A stretch of 64,000 nt of DNA from Phragmites australis (GCF_958298935.1 NC_084941.1:18078001-18142000), one strand, 5' to 3'; shown: positions 10,655 to 21,685, numbered from the stretch's first letter. A program made the numbers and translations. The notes: a model not told the origin generated them from the sequence alone.

Positions 10655-10748
10655 GTAGCCCTTAGGTTAATATACAGAGAATATATGAGTATAGGATAAG
10701 GACTTTAGTAACCTATATATAAGGGATAGGAACTCTATATTCCTAATA

Positions 10749-11039
10749 ATAATGTCCACAGAGGATACCAACAGAGGAGGGGTGTTTGGGTCATTGGGTG
10801 AATGTTTTTCTATCATGTTGAGCTGAGGGGAAAGGTTTGGCCATTTGATGTAGTCTTCTGCTCTTGTTCACTTGATTTGTAGTACTCAGCTACTTGGAAG
10901 ATTCTGGGAAGACAAATAGCTAGGAACAACCACTTTAAGTGAGCAATACATAGTATTATATAACATCGCATACAAGAAGCAGGTGACTATAGTTGATGTT
11001 CTTAGTTTTGATCCTTAAAATATTTCTTTCTGTAGAACA
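10749..11039. other. Non-coding interval
   Basis: Sequence between the TRIM element and a LINE fragment. Nothing recognised; possibly an upstream part of the same LINE remnant. Confidence 0.3.
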
Positions 11040-11480
11040 TTGATGGGAGGTAAGCTTGAGGCTTCGAATGAACTGGTGGCAAAAGTCACAGTTATCGAGT
11101 TAAATGATGAACTTGATGATTTTAGATGGCATTTACTCAAGTGATCAGTTCTCAATAAACTCAATGTAAAGGGCAACTCTTAATGATAACATCCTAGTTA
11201 ATAATCATTTATTATAGAAACTAAAGCTTCCTTTATAGATCAAGATCTTCTTATGGTTCTTGATCAAAGGAGTCATCTTAACTAAAGATAACTCAGTAAA
11301 GAGAAATTGGCAAGGGAATACAAAATGTTGTTTTTACAATTGTAATGAGACAATTCAACATCTTTTCTTCGATTGCAATTTTGCTAAGTTCATTTGAAGA
11401 ACAGTTCAAAAAGTGTTGTTTTAGACAATGATACAGTCACTAACACATTACTTTGACTACTAATTACTAATATAATATAT
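11040..11480 (+). pseudogene. LINE zf-RVT domain fragment
   Basis: Plus-strand reading gives a decayed zinc-binding reverse-transcriptase domain (zf-RVT, PF13966): LVAKVTVIELNDELDDFRW, then after stops IKIFLWFLIKGVILTKDN, RNWQGNTKCCFYNCNETIQH and LFFDCNFAKFI. The CxxC...H...C pattern and 'ETIQHLFFDC' are characteristic. Stops and deletions throughout. Opposite orientation to the LINE tail at 7780-8305. Confidence 0.75.
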
Positions 11481-12020
11481 ATATAATGTAAATGCCTTGA
11501 AATTATTCTTTAAAATAAATCTAGCTATACCATTTTTAAAGTTCTTATTGATTGTCAAATTTTAAAAGTATGGATTTCAAGCAACCCAAACTATAGTCTT
11601 ATGTGATGATGAGTAAGGAACAAGCGAACAACTTGGTTGGAAAAAAAACACCCTTAGACCATGTTTTAAAATAGAGTTTTTTGAGCAATCCTTGGAAATA
11701 TCGTCCAGGGAGAAACGTTTGTCCCTCATCGTCACAGGGACAAACTTGTCACTTGCCCATCTATTCTCATCACCCTCCCCAAGCAACATCACCACCACAC
11801 CAATATCCATGAGGGAAAGGAAGGAGCAAAAAGACGAGTAATGACTAATGAGACGGAGGTGCAGCTGCCCCTGCAAAGAAGCCATTATTAGCCACCAAAT
11901 GCAGCATGCACATGCCTAGCAACCCCTGCAGCAGGAGAGGCTGCAGGTCAGGAGATACAAGAAAGAGGAGAAGAAAGCCACCATCATCATCACCATATAA
12001 TTAGATTTATCGATCCAGCC
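11481..12020. promoter_or_regulatory. Upstream region of the membrane-protein gene
   Basis: AT-rich from 11481 to about 11580, then mixed sequence. 11890-12010 is purine-rich (AGAAAGAGGAGAAGAAAGCC) and ends in CATCATCATCACCATATAA, plausibly the 5' UTR of the gene at 12021. No confident TATA box could be assigned. The minus-strand open frame at 11885-11577 has no recognisable content. Confidence 0.35.
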
Positions 12021-13013
12021 ATGTTCTACTATCAGATGCTCTCAGTTCTCGGAGTTGGAGGCATGCACAAGGCGGCGGCGGCGGCAACCATCTGGAGGGG
12101 CCAGGGCAGCAACATCACGAGGCAGATCCTCAAGTGCACTAGGTGGCAGCTGGAGGAGACCAGGGACTTCGTCACCTGCCCCTACCACTACTACTGCGAC
12201 AGCTCCTACCCCGGCGACTACCCAGAATCCGTCGGTGTCGTTGTTGCGGTTTTCGCCGCTTACTGCGTCCTCTCCGCCGCAGTGTTCACCATCCTAGATA
12301 TCGGCAGGAGCGGCACGGCCTTCCGACGGATCAACAGGAAGTACCTGGTGCCCTCGGGGCCGTTCCTGCTGCCGCTGCTGCTCCTGGTTTTCGCCAAGGG
12401 GCAGAGGCTGAACGCCGTGTTCCCGGTCGCGCAGCTCGGCCCGGCATTGCTGCTGACGCTGAAGGCATCGGCGCTGACGTTCCCGAATGAGGCCGATGGC
12501 GACCTGCGGTACGCCGTGCTCGAGGCGTCCACGGTGTCCGGCATCCTGCACGCGAGCCTGTACCTGGACGCCGTCGTCCTGCCGCACTACACCGGAACGG
12601 ACGCGCTCCGGTGGTCGCGGTTCTCCGGAGAGTGCGCGACGTGCCTCTGCCGGATGGAGCCGCTGGTTGTCGGTGGCCAGACGGTGCTCTATCGGGGGCT
12701 GTCTAAGACGGCGCTGGCCGTCATCTTCGCGCTGTGCTCGAGGATGGTGTGCCGGATCTACGGCGAGGAGCGGCTGAGCGCGTGGACGCGCTTGGCGCTG
12801 GAGGGCGCCAGCTGGGTGTTAGTAGCCGGCGACGCCGTGTACCTCACTGGGTGGACGCTGGCAGAGGGCGCCGCGGCGAGCGTTGCCGTGTACAGTGTCG
12901 TCGCCGCGCTGGTGTTCTTGTGTGTGTTCGGGAAGGTATACAGGTTCTTGGCGTGGGTGGAGACCAGGCAGGTGCAGTGGAAGCCAAGCCTCAGCTGCCA
13001 CACTGTGGTTTGA
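12021..13013 (+). CDS. Uncharacterised plant multi-pass membrane protein
   Basis: Intact single-exon 330-residue ORF with high GC and strongly GC-ending codons, typical of grass genes and unlike its surroundings. The N-terminal soluble part ends with a cysteine/tyrosine-rich motif CPYHYYCDSSYPGDYP (53-68), preceded by an N-glycosylation sequon NIT (31-33). About seven hydrophobic segments follow: near 71-93, 111-125, 131-151, 164-187, 228-246, 256-276 and 284-305; the 188-227 loop holds CATCLC. The C-terminus is short and polar. The ATG at 12021 (AGCCATGT) is chosen because it is first and in fair context; the Met at residue 15 is an alternative start. A/T-rich 3' sequence with AATAATAAC near 13100 may be the polyadenylation region. 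I recognise a plant-specific membrane-protein type but no assigned function; transport or signalling would be a guess. It is the only intact gene seen in the window. Confidence 0.85.
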   Translation: MFYYQMLSVLGVGGMHKAAAAATIWRGQGSNITRQILKCTRWQLEETRDFVTCPYHYYCDSSYPGDYPESVGVVVAVFAAYCVLSAAVFTILDIGRSGTAFRRINRKYLVPSGPFLLPLLLLVFAKGQRLNAVFPVAQLGPALLLTLKASALTFPNEADGDLRYAVLEASTVSGILHASLYLDAVVLPHYTGTDALRWSRFSGECATCLCRMEPLVVGGQTVLYRGLSKTALAVIFALCSRMVCRIYGEERLSAWTRLALEGASWVLVAGDAVYLTGWTLAEGAAASVAVYSVVAALVFLCVFGKVYRFLAWVETRQVQWKPSLSCHTVV

Positions 13014-14398
13014 TCATTGATTGGATCTCCAAATTTCTTCTCTTTTTCTTGGGGGTTAATTTCTTTGTTTTGTTGGATTCAGAGAAAAATGTAAAAAGAA
13101 TAATAACGAATTAATCGAGGCTTTCTGTGTATGCATTAATACATAGTTACATACAAGGAAAAGGCTTAACTTCTTTTTTTATGGCTTCAGGATTTCAGTT
13201 TGTTTTTTAATATTTTCTGATATTGTGATGTGATTCACAAATCACAATTTTGTTGCTGAAGGTTCAGGTCTGTGCAATGTTAAGTAGGCCTTTTTTGTCT
13301 TTCCTATTTCAGCAACAGAGAGAAAGTAGACACCATTGCTCCTTCATTTCAGGGTATTTTTCAGTGGGCAGTTTCTTGCAAATGTTTTGATTTCGACACT
13401 GCAGAATGAATCGCCTAGTTACTTTGATTTTTTTAATTTCCACACTTTAGTTTGTTTTCGTACAATTATTTTCAATGAGCACTTCAGTAAACGTTACCGA
13501 GTTGTTTTAGCCAAGTTTGAATTGGTTGTTTCAAGAAAGTGTTTTATCTGAAAAAAGTAAAGTAAAGCTCTTAACTGGTGGGTTAGAATTTTTCCGTTTG
13601 AGGTATAACTACGTTGGAGTTCGGTATAATTCAATCTTTATTCCCTTTTATTTAAAAAAAACTAATGTATGTTGCTGTGTCAATGTTTTTATTTTCCATG
13701 GAACATTGCTTTGTCATGCTCATAACCTGCTGTTACGGTGTCAACATTTGGTAGATGAGATTGGGACAAATTATTGCCTCAGTGGTGGGTGAGCGTGGCT
13801 CAACGGCGGGCGCCCGCTAATGCCAAGGTAAATTCTACTCCATCTAAAATTTTGGTTATGGTCCACCTTTGGATGTGCGATAGCTGCTTCTCTAAGCTAA
13901 TTCAGGAGCAATCGACATGTGTTTTGTTAGTCCTCTATTTCTATATACTCACAGTATAACCTTTTCAAAAATGAGAAAAACATAATAGGCCAAACTCAAT
14001 CATCAAACCTGAAATAACCTTGCAACGACAACTTGACAACGAAAAAGTACCTAACCTACAATTTCTTTGAACTGAACTTTGTTGGAGGGTTCTCTAATCC
14101 GTCTTCTCAGCTTCATAAAGTTACAGATCAATCAGTTGGCTGTTTGAATCATCACTCATTGGCCAGAATTGGCAACGAGTCGAAACGATTTGCTCTTGAT
14201 ATACACAAAATTCAGATTTCAGACACCGAATGATTGAGTCCATTATTGTTTGATTAATTTGATTATATTTGGAGGATGAAAAACCTTTTTGGTCGGACAA
14301 ATCTGCGAGTTTTCGTGCGTTGGGAGCAAAGCCTAAAGCTAATCAGTTGTCACTTTCAAACAGTCAGGGAGTAGCCTTGGTTGTAAGGCTCCGATAGT
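13014..14398. other. 3' flank and non-coding interval
   Basis: Includes the 3' UTR of the membrane-protein gene. The rest is AT-rich with a short GC-rich patch around 13780-13820. Short ORFs (13336-13551, 13517-13792, 14033-14233) show no domain or codon signal. No RNA gene or terminal repeat recognised. Confidence 0.4.
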
Positions 14399-14583
14399 GT
14401 TAGGTGCCTGCCTTTGACATCCAGATCCAATTGCCGCGACATAACGCATCGGGTTGGTTGTACTGCGTGGCCGGTTGTGAAACAGTGCACAAGTACAGGT
14501 ACCATGTGGAGCAGTTCGTTCTCAAAGTAACGGGTTGGGTATGTACTGGGTGAATAAAATTGATGAAGGTCACGATGCATCCA
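14399..14583. repeat. Dispersed repeat shared with 30775-30897
   Basis: 14490-14583 shares ordered motifs with 30775-30897 in the same orientation: GTACAG(AG)GTACCAT(G/C)TGGAGCAGTT, then AAGTAACGG(G/A)TT(G/A)GGT, GTACTGG and GATGAAGGTC(A/T)CGAT. On the minus strand both give a reading with (L)LL(H/Q)MVP. It may be a fragment of a gene or element duplicated on both sides of the Copia nest. Confidence 0.55.
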
Positions 14584-14699
14584 GGTAGTACTTGCACTAT
14601 GACCCGCTTTAGCCCCAAGGAAACTCCCCGCCCTTGGCCTTCTAGGCGCATAGTGCGACTACAACAATATAAAGCTGTTTAAATGGACTGTTTCTAATG

Positions 14700-15110
14700 G
14701 GTCAGCATGTGGCTTGATACTGGAGGCACGGTATGGCCCGGCTATGCCCCGTCCTGCCCTGCATTCGCTGCCCTGCACTACTGCCCGAACGACCCGTTTC
14801 GCCTCCGCCGCTCCACCCCCACGCTGCCGCCCGACCAACCTGCTCCTGCTACCTCGCCCCCGCCGCCACCCCACACCACCTTGCTGCCACGCCCAACTGT
14901 CCCCGCACTGCTGCCCTAACACCGTAACCTTCCACCCGGCATGGCACGATGTGTCGCAACCATGCCTAGGTTGGCTTGGCATAGCATAGTCTCTAACGGG
15001 TCGTGCCTCCGGCACACGGGTCGACATGACACGACCCGTTTAGTTAGGTAGGTCTGATGGGCGATGCCTAGCTAGGTCCATATCGGGCTGGCCCATCAGG
15101 CCCAGTTGCC
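14700..15110. repeat. GC-rich repetitive segment with CGGCA/ACGACCCG motifs
   Basis: Recurring (G/C)GGCA(C/T)GG and CACGACCCG(T)TT motifs in both orientations ('CGGCATGGCACGATG', 'ACGGGTCGTGCCTCCGGCAC', 'GACACGACCCGTTT', 'CGGGCTGGCCCATCAGGCCC'). Such sequence is common in grass DNA-transposon ends, but no clean terminal repeat or target duplication could be found. ORFs in this stretch are low-complexity artefacts. Confidence 0.4.
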
Positions 15111-15388
15111 CAGGTCTGCAACAAAGTGTAGGTAGCCACCATGGGAGGAAGGCGATGGCGATGACAATGGCGAACTTGCTACTCTCAGGAACCCTCATCA
15201 GTCCCTCTCCCCTGTTCTTCGACATTCTGGGGAACCCGTCCTTTTCCAACAGTAATTTTTGGGTTATTTAGGTTTCTTCTTCATTCTTTTCTAGATCAAG
15301 TTGTTCTAGTTTTTTCTCCTGCGAAGTTTTTGATTTTGTTTCAAAGTTATGATAGTTGGTTCTTGAGAGAAAAATAACTGTGATGCAA
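15111..15388. other. Non-coding interval
   Basis: No recognisable feature besides T-rich stretches near 15260-15330. Confidence 0.3.
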
Positions 15389-15427
15389 ATATCACAATTG
15401 GTTCTTATTAGGAACCAACTGTGATAT
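15389..15427. repeat. Short hairpin, 16-bp arms
   Basis: ATATCACAATTGGTTC (15389-15404) pairs with GAACCAACTGTGATAT (15412-15427) with one mismatch and a 7-nt loop. The same motif occurs nearby as 'TTGGTTCTTGAG' and 'AACTGTGATGC', as in subterminal repeats of some grass CACTA elements. Confidence 0.6.
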
Positions 15428-16179
15428 ATCCTTTTAGGGTTACAGTTTCATGGCCAAGACAAAGATATGGCTATCAATTTTAATGAAGAACTATCTGCTT
15501 TTACCAGAGCCTTATAAATAGCCTAACTTTCTCTCCCAATTTTCATCTCCATTCCCTCCCAATTTTCAACTCCATTCCATCCCAATTGTCATCTCGTCAC
15601 CCAGCCTCCTCCATAGCCACCACCTCACCGCCCGGCCTCCTCCACCTTGCCTCTTTGATGGCGATGACTCCTGCTTGCTTGTCCTCGTAAGGAGCCGGGG
15701 AAGATGGCAGCGACACACATGTTGGCAATGTCAATGGTTGGTGCAGCAGCGCTGATCTGGTGCAGTCAGATCCCACATGGGAGGAGGTGGAGGTGCGACT
15801 TTGAGGTGGCCGCCGTTCATGTAGGAGCGGAAGATGACACAATGAAAGGAGCCACCGATATTGCGGTATGAAAAGGAGGAAGGAGTGCATGACTGTTGGT
15901 GCGATGACATGACGAGGAGGAAGAAGGTCGCTGCAATGACCCTAATATGGAGTTCTATTTTAATCTTGCTTTTTTATGCACATGCCGATGGCTATGAAGG
16001 CAGTCTTCATGCACGATTTGGCCACGATCGTACAAGGTCGAAAACAATAATCGTGATTCGATGACAATGGACTCGACCCCTGTCTCCACGTCCATGGCGG
16101 GCCCGACCCTGAGCTAGAGGTGGTCGTGGTGGGAGATGGACGGTAGTTGTTGTTTTTTGCCTCCACACACATCACAGAC
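15428..16179. other. TATA-like site, short tandem repeat, and GC-rich non-coding segment
   Basis: CCTTATAAATAGCC at about 15509-15522 is a good TATA-like sequence. It is followed by three imperfect 24-bp copies of CCCAATTTTCATCTCCATTC (about 15533-15600). The downstream GC-rich segment has open frames on both strands but no recognisable protein. It may be a promoter and 5' part of an element whose body is missing. Confidence 0.35.
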
Positions 16180-16330
16180 GGTTATTGTCTAGCACAATGT
16201 AAGATATGTCATACAAATGTAGTTAGTTCGTCATAGCAACTGTCCGCCATATCATTTGCCAGACGGTTACTATTGCGTGAGATGATGCATATAGGTGTCA
16301 CCATTGTCAGTTAATTCTCGCATGTTCCCC
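16180..16330. repeat. CACTA-like subterminal repeats
   Basis: CAGACGGTTATTGTC, CAACTGTCCGCC and CAGACGGTTACTATTG are repeats of the 'ACAGACGGTT' type seen near ends of grass CACTA elements. A terminal segment with related content lies at 30149-30280 (ends TTCTGTAGTAGTG), on the other side of the Copia nest. Confidence 0.4.
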
Positions 16331-16551
16331 TGGTAGTTTAATTTGCTTTAGTGCGCGTTAGTTTTTCAGTCATTTGTTGAGTTGTTCTCCAGTTTCTTTC
16401 CTTCAGTTTCCTGCCATCAATTCTGATGCTTAATGCCCATGCATGGTGCAGGTTGTAGTGTGGAATAAGTGCATGTTTACTGCCATAAGTTTCTTTAGTT
16501 GATTTTGTTTAAATAGCGAAGCAATATACAGAAAACACTGCCCCAGTTGGA

Positions 16552-16648
16552 TAGCACAAAACCTCATGTGTCCATGCATCTTTTTCTTCGAGTTTCGCAT
16601 GTGTTTGTCTGTGAGATCAAAGTAGGCTATGGGCAAGCGATCCTGACA
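16552..16648 (+). repeat. 5' LTR remnant of Copia A
   Basis: The final 97 bp of the LTR, ending GATCCTGACA, matching 30049-30137. The upstream part of the LTR is not recognisable, either lost or diverged. Confidence 0.65.
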
Positions 16649-16650
16649 TT

Positions 16651-16662
16651 TGGTACCAGAGC
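16651..16662 (+). promoter_or_regulatory. Primer-binding site of Copia A
   Basis: TGGTACCAGAGC, two bases after the LTR end, differs by one base from the initiator tRNA-Met complement TGGTATCAGAGC. Confidence 0.75.
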
Positions 16663-16839
16663 TAGTGTCGATCGAGCCTTCCACCATGTTGATGTCATGG
16701 GCTCCCGATGCCAGGTTCTTTAGGACTCCATCGCGACGAGCGTGCCTACACACCTTCTTCATGTCCATGACGACTACGAAACTGTGATGATAGTGGCCAT
16801 GAGGTCCGTGCAGCGTATGGTGTGAGAGGTTGATGGCGT

Positions 16840-17590
16840 GGCATACCCGATGCTCACCAAGATGAACTATGGCAACTGGCCCTCATGTTATGGTCATGCT
16901 CCACGCACGCAGGCTTTGGGATGTTGTCGAGTACGGTGGCACCAACCAGCAGAAAGATAGGATGGAGATGGAGGCCATCCCGCACGCCGTTCCACCTAAG
17001 ATGATCTCTACCCTCATTGTCAAGAAAGGCATGAAGGATGCTTGGGATGAAGTCTAGGCCATGCGGGTCAGCACCGATCATGTCCAGAAGGTGAAGGCTT
17101 AGCAGCTCGTTAGGAGTACGAGTCAATCGAATTCTATGATGGAGAGGTGGGGGAGGATTTTGCATTGCAACTGAGTGGGCTGATGAGCCAACTCACAATC
17201 CTCAGCGATGTCATCGATGACACAAAGGTCATGGAGAAGTACCATCGTGTCATGCAACCAAGGTTTGCGCACATCGCACAATCGATCGAAATGCTTCTAG
17301 ACTTATCTACTTTGTCAATTAAGGAGGTGACATGACACCTGAAGGCTGCCAAAGATCACTGGCATTGACCACTCAGATGACCTCGAGCGGGAAACAGCTC
17401 CTCATGGAGGAGAAATGGGTCGCGCTCGTCTGTGAGCGACCGCAAGGTGAGGGCTCGTCCGACACCAAAATAAGCAATTGGGATGTCTCCAAGGACAAAT
17501 GCTGGAATTGCGGCAAACTAGCCAGTGGGCCAAACACTGCTGCAACAAGCTGAAGTAGACTAAAGCTGACCTGGCCAAAGAAAAAGTGCG
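16840..17590 (+). pseudogene. Copia gag (Retrotran_gag_2/UBN2) fragment
   Basis: Reads LTKMNYGNW, then after a frameshift near 16885 ARRLWDVVEYG, MISTLIVKKGMKDAWDEV, then EDFALQLSGLMSQLTILSDV and HIAQSIEMLLDLSTLSIKEV: the standard order of the copia gag domain. Stops follow DEV, KVKA and KEVT. The zinc knuckle at about 17500 begins CWNCGK but needs a frame change to continue SQWAKHC, and its histidine is replaced by glutamine. The frame is then cut by the gypsy insertion at about 17596. Confidence 0.85.
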
Positions 17591-18264
17591 AGAAAGCATC
17601 CAAATTGTATTTTAATTAATCATTAGGGTGATCATTTACACAATCATGACCACAATGATTAACCATAATCCAATCCTGATAGTCTTGGTAAGTGTTTTAT
17701 ACCCAAGATCGGAACATGAGCCTTTACAACATGATCCATCACATCAAGGTATAATAAAGAGCGAATAATAAAATTATATTACAAGTTTTTAAGTTATTAC
17801 AGATTTTCATCCATTTACAGAAACGTATGCCAGGAGGACAGAAGCACAACTTAACCTCCTAGCCGCTTAGAGATACTATGCAACGAAAGTAAAGTCTAGT
17901 ACAACAAAAGATAGGTGGAGCCTTTTGCCTTGAGGCACCACCCCAAAATAACACAACCCAAGTAGATGGCACTATTCTCACCTGTAGCCAATATCGGTGG
18001 GTGTGAAGTAACTAAAAACTACCTCTTCCTCACCTGCAAAACTCATCAAAGCAATGTGAGTATAAAGGTACTCACAAGACTTAATCCATAATGGGTACAT
18101 ATAATAACCCGATTCCAAGGACAATGCATCTGGATGAATTAGAAAGGAATCAACCATAAGGTTACGTGAATTTGTATGCAAAAGAAAAACGACCCAAGTG
18201 TGTGAGCATCTACACTTAACCAACTGTACCCTCCTATCCAGAGATCAACAACATAACATAACCC

Positions 18265-19363
18265 TCGTGCGGCTAGGGTTTTGGGAGATAGTGTGGAAGG
18301 CTGTGGCTAGGGTGTCGGAATGGCTCAACCTTCGCACGCCCTACCTTTGCCTCTCCTTATATAGAGCTCGCCAATGGGCTCCTACATTGGAAACCATTTA
18401 GGACTCTAACTTCTCATGGATCACAATCCAATCAAAACCCATATACAAATCCTATTCGCATGTTTTGTTCCAACCCATTAAGTGTGTGACCCGTTAGGTT
18501 CATGTACAAATGGCTATGAATTGGAAACCCTTTCCAAACCGAAATCAAGAGCGGTCCCTAGTAGGACATGTTGACTCCTGAGTATACACAAAATATCATA
18601 TCGGATGAACCTTGATATACACATGCACTAATCCCTTCGCCTCACGATACCAATCAAACTCAAGGAGAGATACATACCACCCTTGTGATAGCCCGACCAT
18701 TCACTCGATCAAGTAGTGGATTCATCATAATTAACTCTTTAATCATATTGGTATGGCCATACACTTTCTCAATCCAACTACCTCAAGGGGCTCAGAGATA
18801 TCTCTCTCGTTATCAAGGATGGGCAAATTTCATCTTGATCACTCATACCCCATGACATGTTTCATGACAAATCCAAAAACTATCTTTATGATTATCCAGT
18901 TACGGAATAGCGTTTGGCAGTCTCAAAGTATGCCACTACACATTCTGGGAATCAATGATGATCTCAGGTCTAAGGATCCTGTAGGTACACCATTTAAGAT
19001 AACAACTGATAGCACATCATAAATAACAATCCCAGCAGTATCTCAAGGTGGGTCTATCCAACATCATATTCTTTAACATAAATGTCCACATTATTAACTT
19101 GGTATCTTTATACCTATGATCCATGAAATGTGATCATCAATCAATACATGTGCTGGTCTTATGTATCATCATAATGATATGCGACTAGGGATTGACTAAG
19201 AATAACATAATGATATAAACAAAAAGTTTCATGAACAAGTCACATACTTGCCAATCAATGTAAATGATAGTCATTCTTGGAATAACATATTATTCGGTAG
19301 TACATGAACATAGACGTGTGATACAATCATCTCTATGATTGCCTCTAGGGCATATCACCTTCA
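18265..19363 (-). repeat. 3' LTR of Copia B, truncated
   Basis: Matches 24533-25621 closely (shared 'CTTATATAGAGCTC', 'GTGTGTGACCCGTTAGGTTC', 'GTACATGAACATAGACGTG'). Begins on the minus strand with TGAAGGTGATATGCCCTAG after a purine tract (GCAAGTGGAAGAT, 19376-19364). Its outer R/U5 end is deleted. Confidence 0.85.
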
Positions 19364-19586
19364 ATCTTCCACTTGCACTAGAGTCAATCATGTAAGTATC
19401 TAATACCCATAGTTCTCATGTGCTCCTCATGCTTGGGTCATAGGAGTGGCTTTGTCAACTGATCAAAATTTTCAAATCCATGTGCACCTTGCATATCTTC
19501 ACGTCGCCCTGATCTAAAATCTCTCGAATAAAGTGATAGCGCTGCAGTATGTGCTTGGACTTTTGATGCGACCTAGGTTCTTTGGC

Positions 19587-20931
19587 TTACGCAATGGCTC
19601 CACTATTATCACAATAGAGATCCATTGGACTAGAAGCACTAGGCACCACACCTAACTCAGAAACAAACTTTCTAATCCAAATAGCCTCCTTTGCAGCTTT
19701 AGAAGCTGCAATATACTCAGCCTCCGTCATGGAATCAGCCACCGTTTCTTGCTTGGAACTCTCCAACTCACTGCTCCTCCATTGAGGCAAAACACAAAAC
19801 CAGATTACAATCTCGAATCATCCTTGTCGGTTTGGAAGCTAGCATCAGTGTAACCATTTATAACGAGCTCTTCCTCACCTCCGTAGACTAGGAACATATC
19901 CATAGTTCTTCTCAAGTACTTGAGGATATTCTTTACTATTACCCAATAAGCTTCCCCCAGGTTTGATTGGTATCTACTCGTAACACTTAGAGCATAGGAG
20001 ACATCTAGATGTGTACAAAGCATATCATACATGATGGACCCGATAGCGGAAGCATACGAGATCGCACTCATCCTCTCGAACTCATCAGTGGTCGAAGGAC
20101 ACTGACTCTTACTGAGAGTAATGCCATGTGACATTGGCAAGAAACCTTTCTTGGAATCCTGCATATTGAACCTTTTCAATACCTTGTCGATGTATGTACT
20201 TTGGCTTAATCTGATTAGCCTTCTCGACTTATCTCTATAGATCTTTATGCGCAATATGTATGCTGCCTCTCCTAGATCTTTCATTGAAAAACTCTTTTGC
20301 AATGAAGATTTGATGGCATCAAGCATCGGAATATCATTCCCGATAAATAATATATCATCTACATATAAGACCAGAAACACAAGTGCGCTCCACTAGCCTT
20401 TTTGTAAACACAAGGCTCTTCTTCATCCTTGGTGAATCCAAACCCTTTGACCACTTCATCAAAATGAAGGTTCCAATTCTGAGAAGCTCGTTTCAGCCCA
20501 TAGATGGACTTTTGCAGCTTGCATATCTTCCTAGCATTTTTCGGATCGACAAAACCTTCAGGCTGTGTCATGTACACATCCTCACCGAGGTTTCCATTAA
20601 GGAAAGTTGTTTTTACATCCATCTACCATATCTCATAGTCATAATATACGGCAATTGCTAGGATGATCCAGAAAGACTTTAGCATTGTGACGGACGAAAA
20701 TGTTTCATCATAATCAACACCTCGAATCTACCTGAAACCTTTTGCCACTAATCGTGCCTTATAGATGTGAATATTTCCATCAATGTCTATCTTTTTCTTA
20801 AAACCCCATTTGCACTCAACTACTTTGACACCATCAGGTGGATCAACTAAGTTCCAAACTTGATTATCGTGCATGGATTCTATCTCGAATCTCATGGCTC
20901 CAAGCCGTCTTGTAGTGTCCGGTCCCACCAT
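19587..20931 (-). pseudogene. Copia B reverse transcriptase and RNase H
   Basis: Reads in domain order on the minus strand. RVT_2 starts VWNLVDPPDGVKVVECKW...KARLVAKGFR (20931-20728); next comes a block with [18 protein letters not shown] and [16 protein letters not shown] (20622-20359); the catalytic block [11 protein letters not shown] follows in another frame (20380-19805). A one-base indel near 20392 causes that shift. RNase H acidic residues are visible in YTDASF, TEAEYIAASKAAKEAIW and LYCDNSGAIA (to 19587). Stops separate the blocks. Length is near the family norm, so the damage is mainly point changes. Confidence 0.88.
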
Positions 20932-21685
20932 CGCTTCCGACTAAGTCTTAGGTTCATCATTGTCTAACAATAATATATCGCGCTACTCCGTTGTTAGGAA
21001 CATAAACCTCTCAGGTGCGCAACTAATCCTTTCCGACTGTCGTCAGGCTGGTGTCTCCACAACATGTTCTATAACATCTAATTGTGGTTCAGTAGGAGCT
21101 AAAACACCTTCTGATGATTCCTGACTCTTCGAGTTGCACCATGCTCCCACTGATGTTCCTTTGAGAGAAACTCTTTTTCCAGAAAAACACCGTTCCGGGT
21201 GACAAACACTTAGCCTTCTTCCCGGTTATAGAAGTAATATCTTTTGGTTTCCTTGGGATACCACACAAAGAAGCATTTATTTGATTTGAGAGCGAGCTTA
21301 TCAGACGTCAAACATTTTGCATAGGCCTCACAACCCCAGATCTTAAGGAAAGACAACCGGAAAGCTTTCAGGTCCATATCTCATATGGTGTCTTCTCTAC
21401 AGTTTTAGATGGAACCCTATTTAAAGTGAACACAACAGTTTCTAGAGCGTATCCCCAGAAGGATAATGAAAGATTAGATTAGCTCATCATGGACTGGACC
21501 ATGTCCAACAAAGTCTGGTTCCTCCGTTCGGACACTCCATTCCATTGAGGCGTCCCCGATGGAGTCGACTGTGGAATAATTCCACATTGCTTTAGATGAT
21601 CACCAAACTCATGGCTCAAATATTCACCTCCACGATCAGATCGTAGAAATTTAATTGTCTTGCCAAGTTGATTTTGTGCTTCATT
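20932..21685 (-). pseudogene. Copia B integrase core and C-terminal part
   Basis: Continues from the gag-protease-integrase frame after the stop at 21685-21683: QLGKTIKFLRSDRGGEY, then TPQWNGVSERRNQTLLDMV, SFWGYALETVVFTLNRVPSK and TPYEIWT are readable across stops and frameshifts. The second Asp and the Glu of the DDE core are kept in these blocks. Confidence 0.75.

Larger units (their letters stand above)
8861..10748 (-). mobile_element. TRIM-like miniature LTR retrotransposon, split by a solo LTR
   Basis: Minus-oriented. The 5' LTR (10748-10655 joined to 9369-9337, about 122 bp without the insertion) begins T(A/G)TTAGGAATATAGAG and ends CTATTCCTAACA. Directly next to it is a primer-binding site TGGTATCACAGC (9336-9325), one base from the usual initiator-Met site. 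About 400 bp of internal sequence without a recognisable gene leads to a purine tract (8941-8919) abutting the 3' LTR start TGTTAGGAATATAGAG at 8918; only about 58 bp of this LTR still match. LTRs near 120 bp, PBS, PPT and a tiny non-coding interior fit the TRIM class. The minus-strand open frame at 9311-8913 spans the interior but looks like low complexity. Confidence 0.72.

Noticed and set aside
11577..11885. 102-codon minus-strand ORF upstream of the membrane-protein gene
   Set aside because: No recognisable domain; sits in the promoter region on the opposite strand; length alone is not evidence.
14659..15027. Overlapping ORFs on both strands, 14.66-15.03 kb
   Set aside because: GC-rich repeat sequence opens several frames at once; no coding signature.
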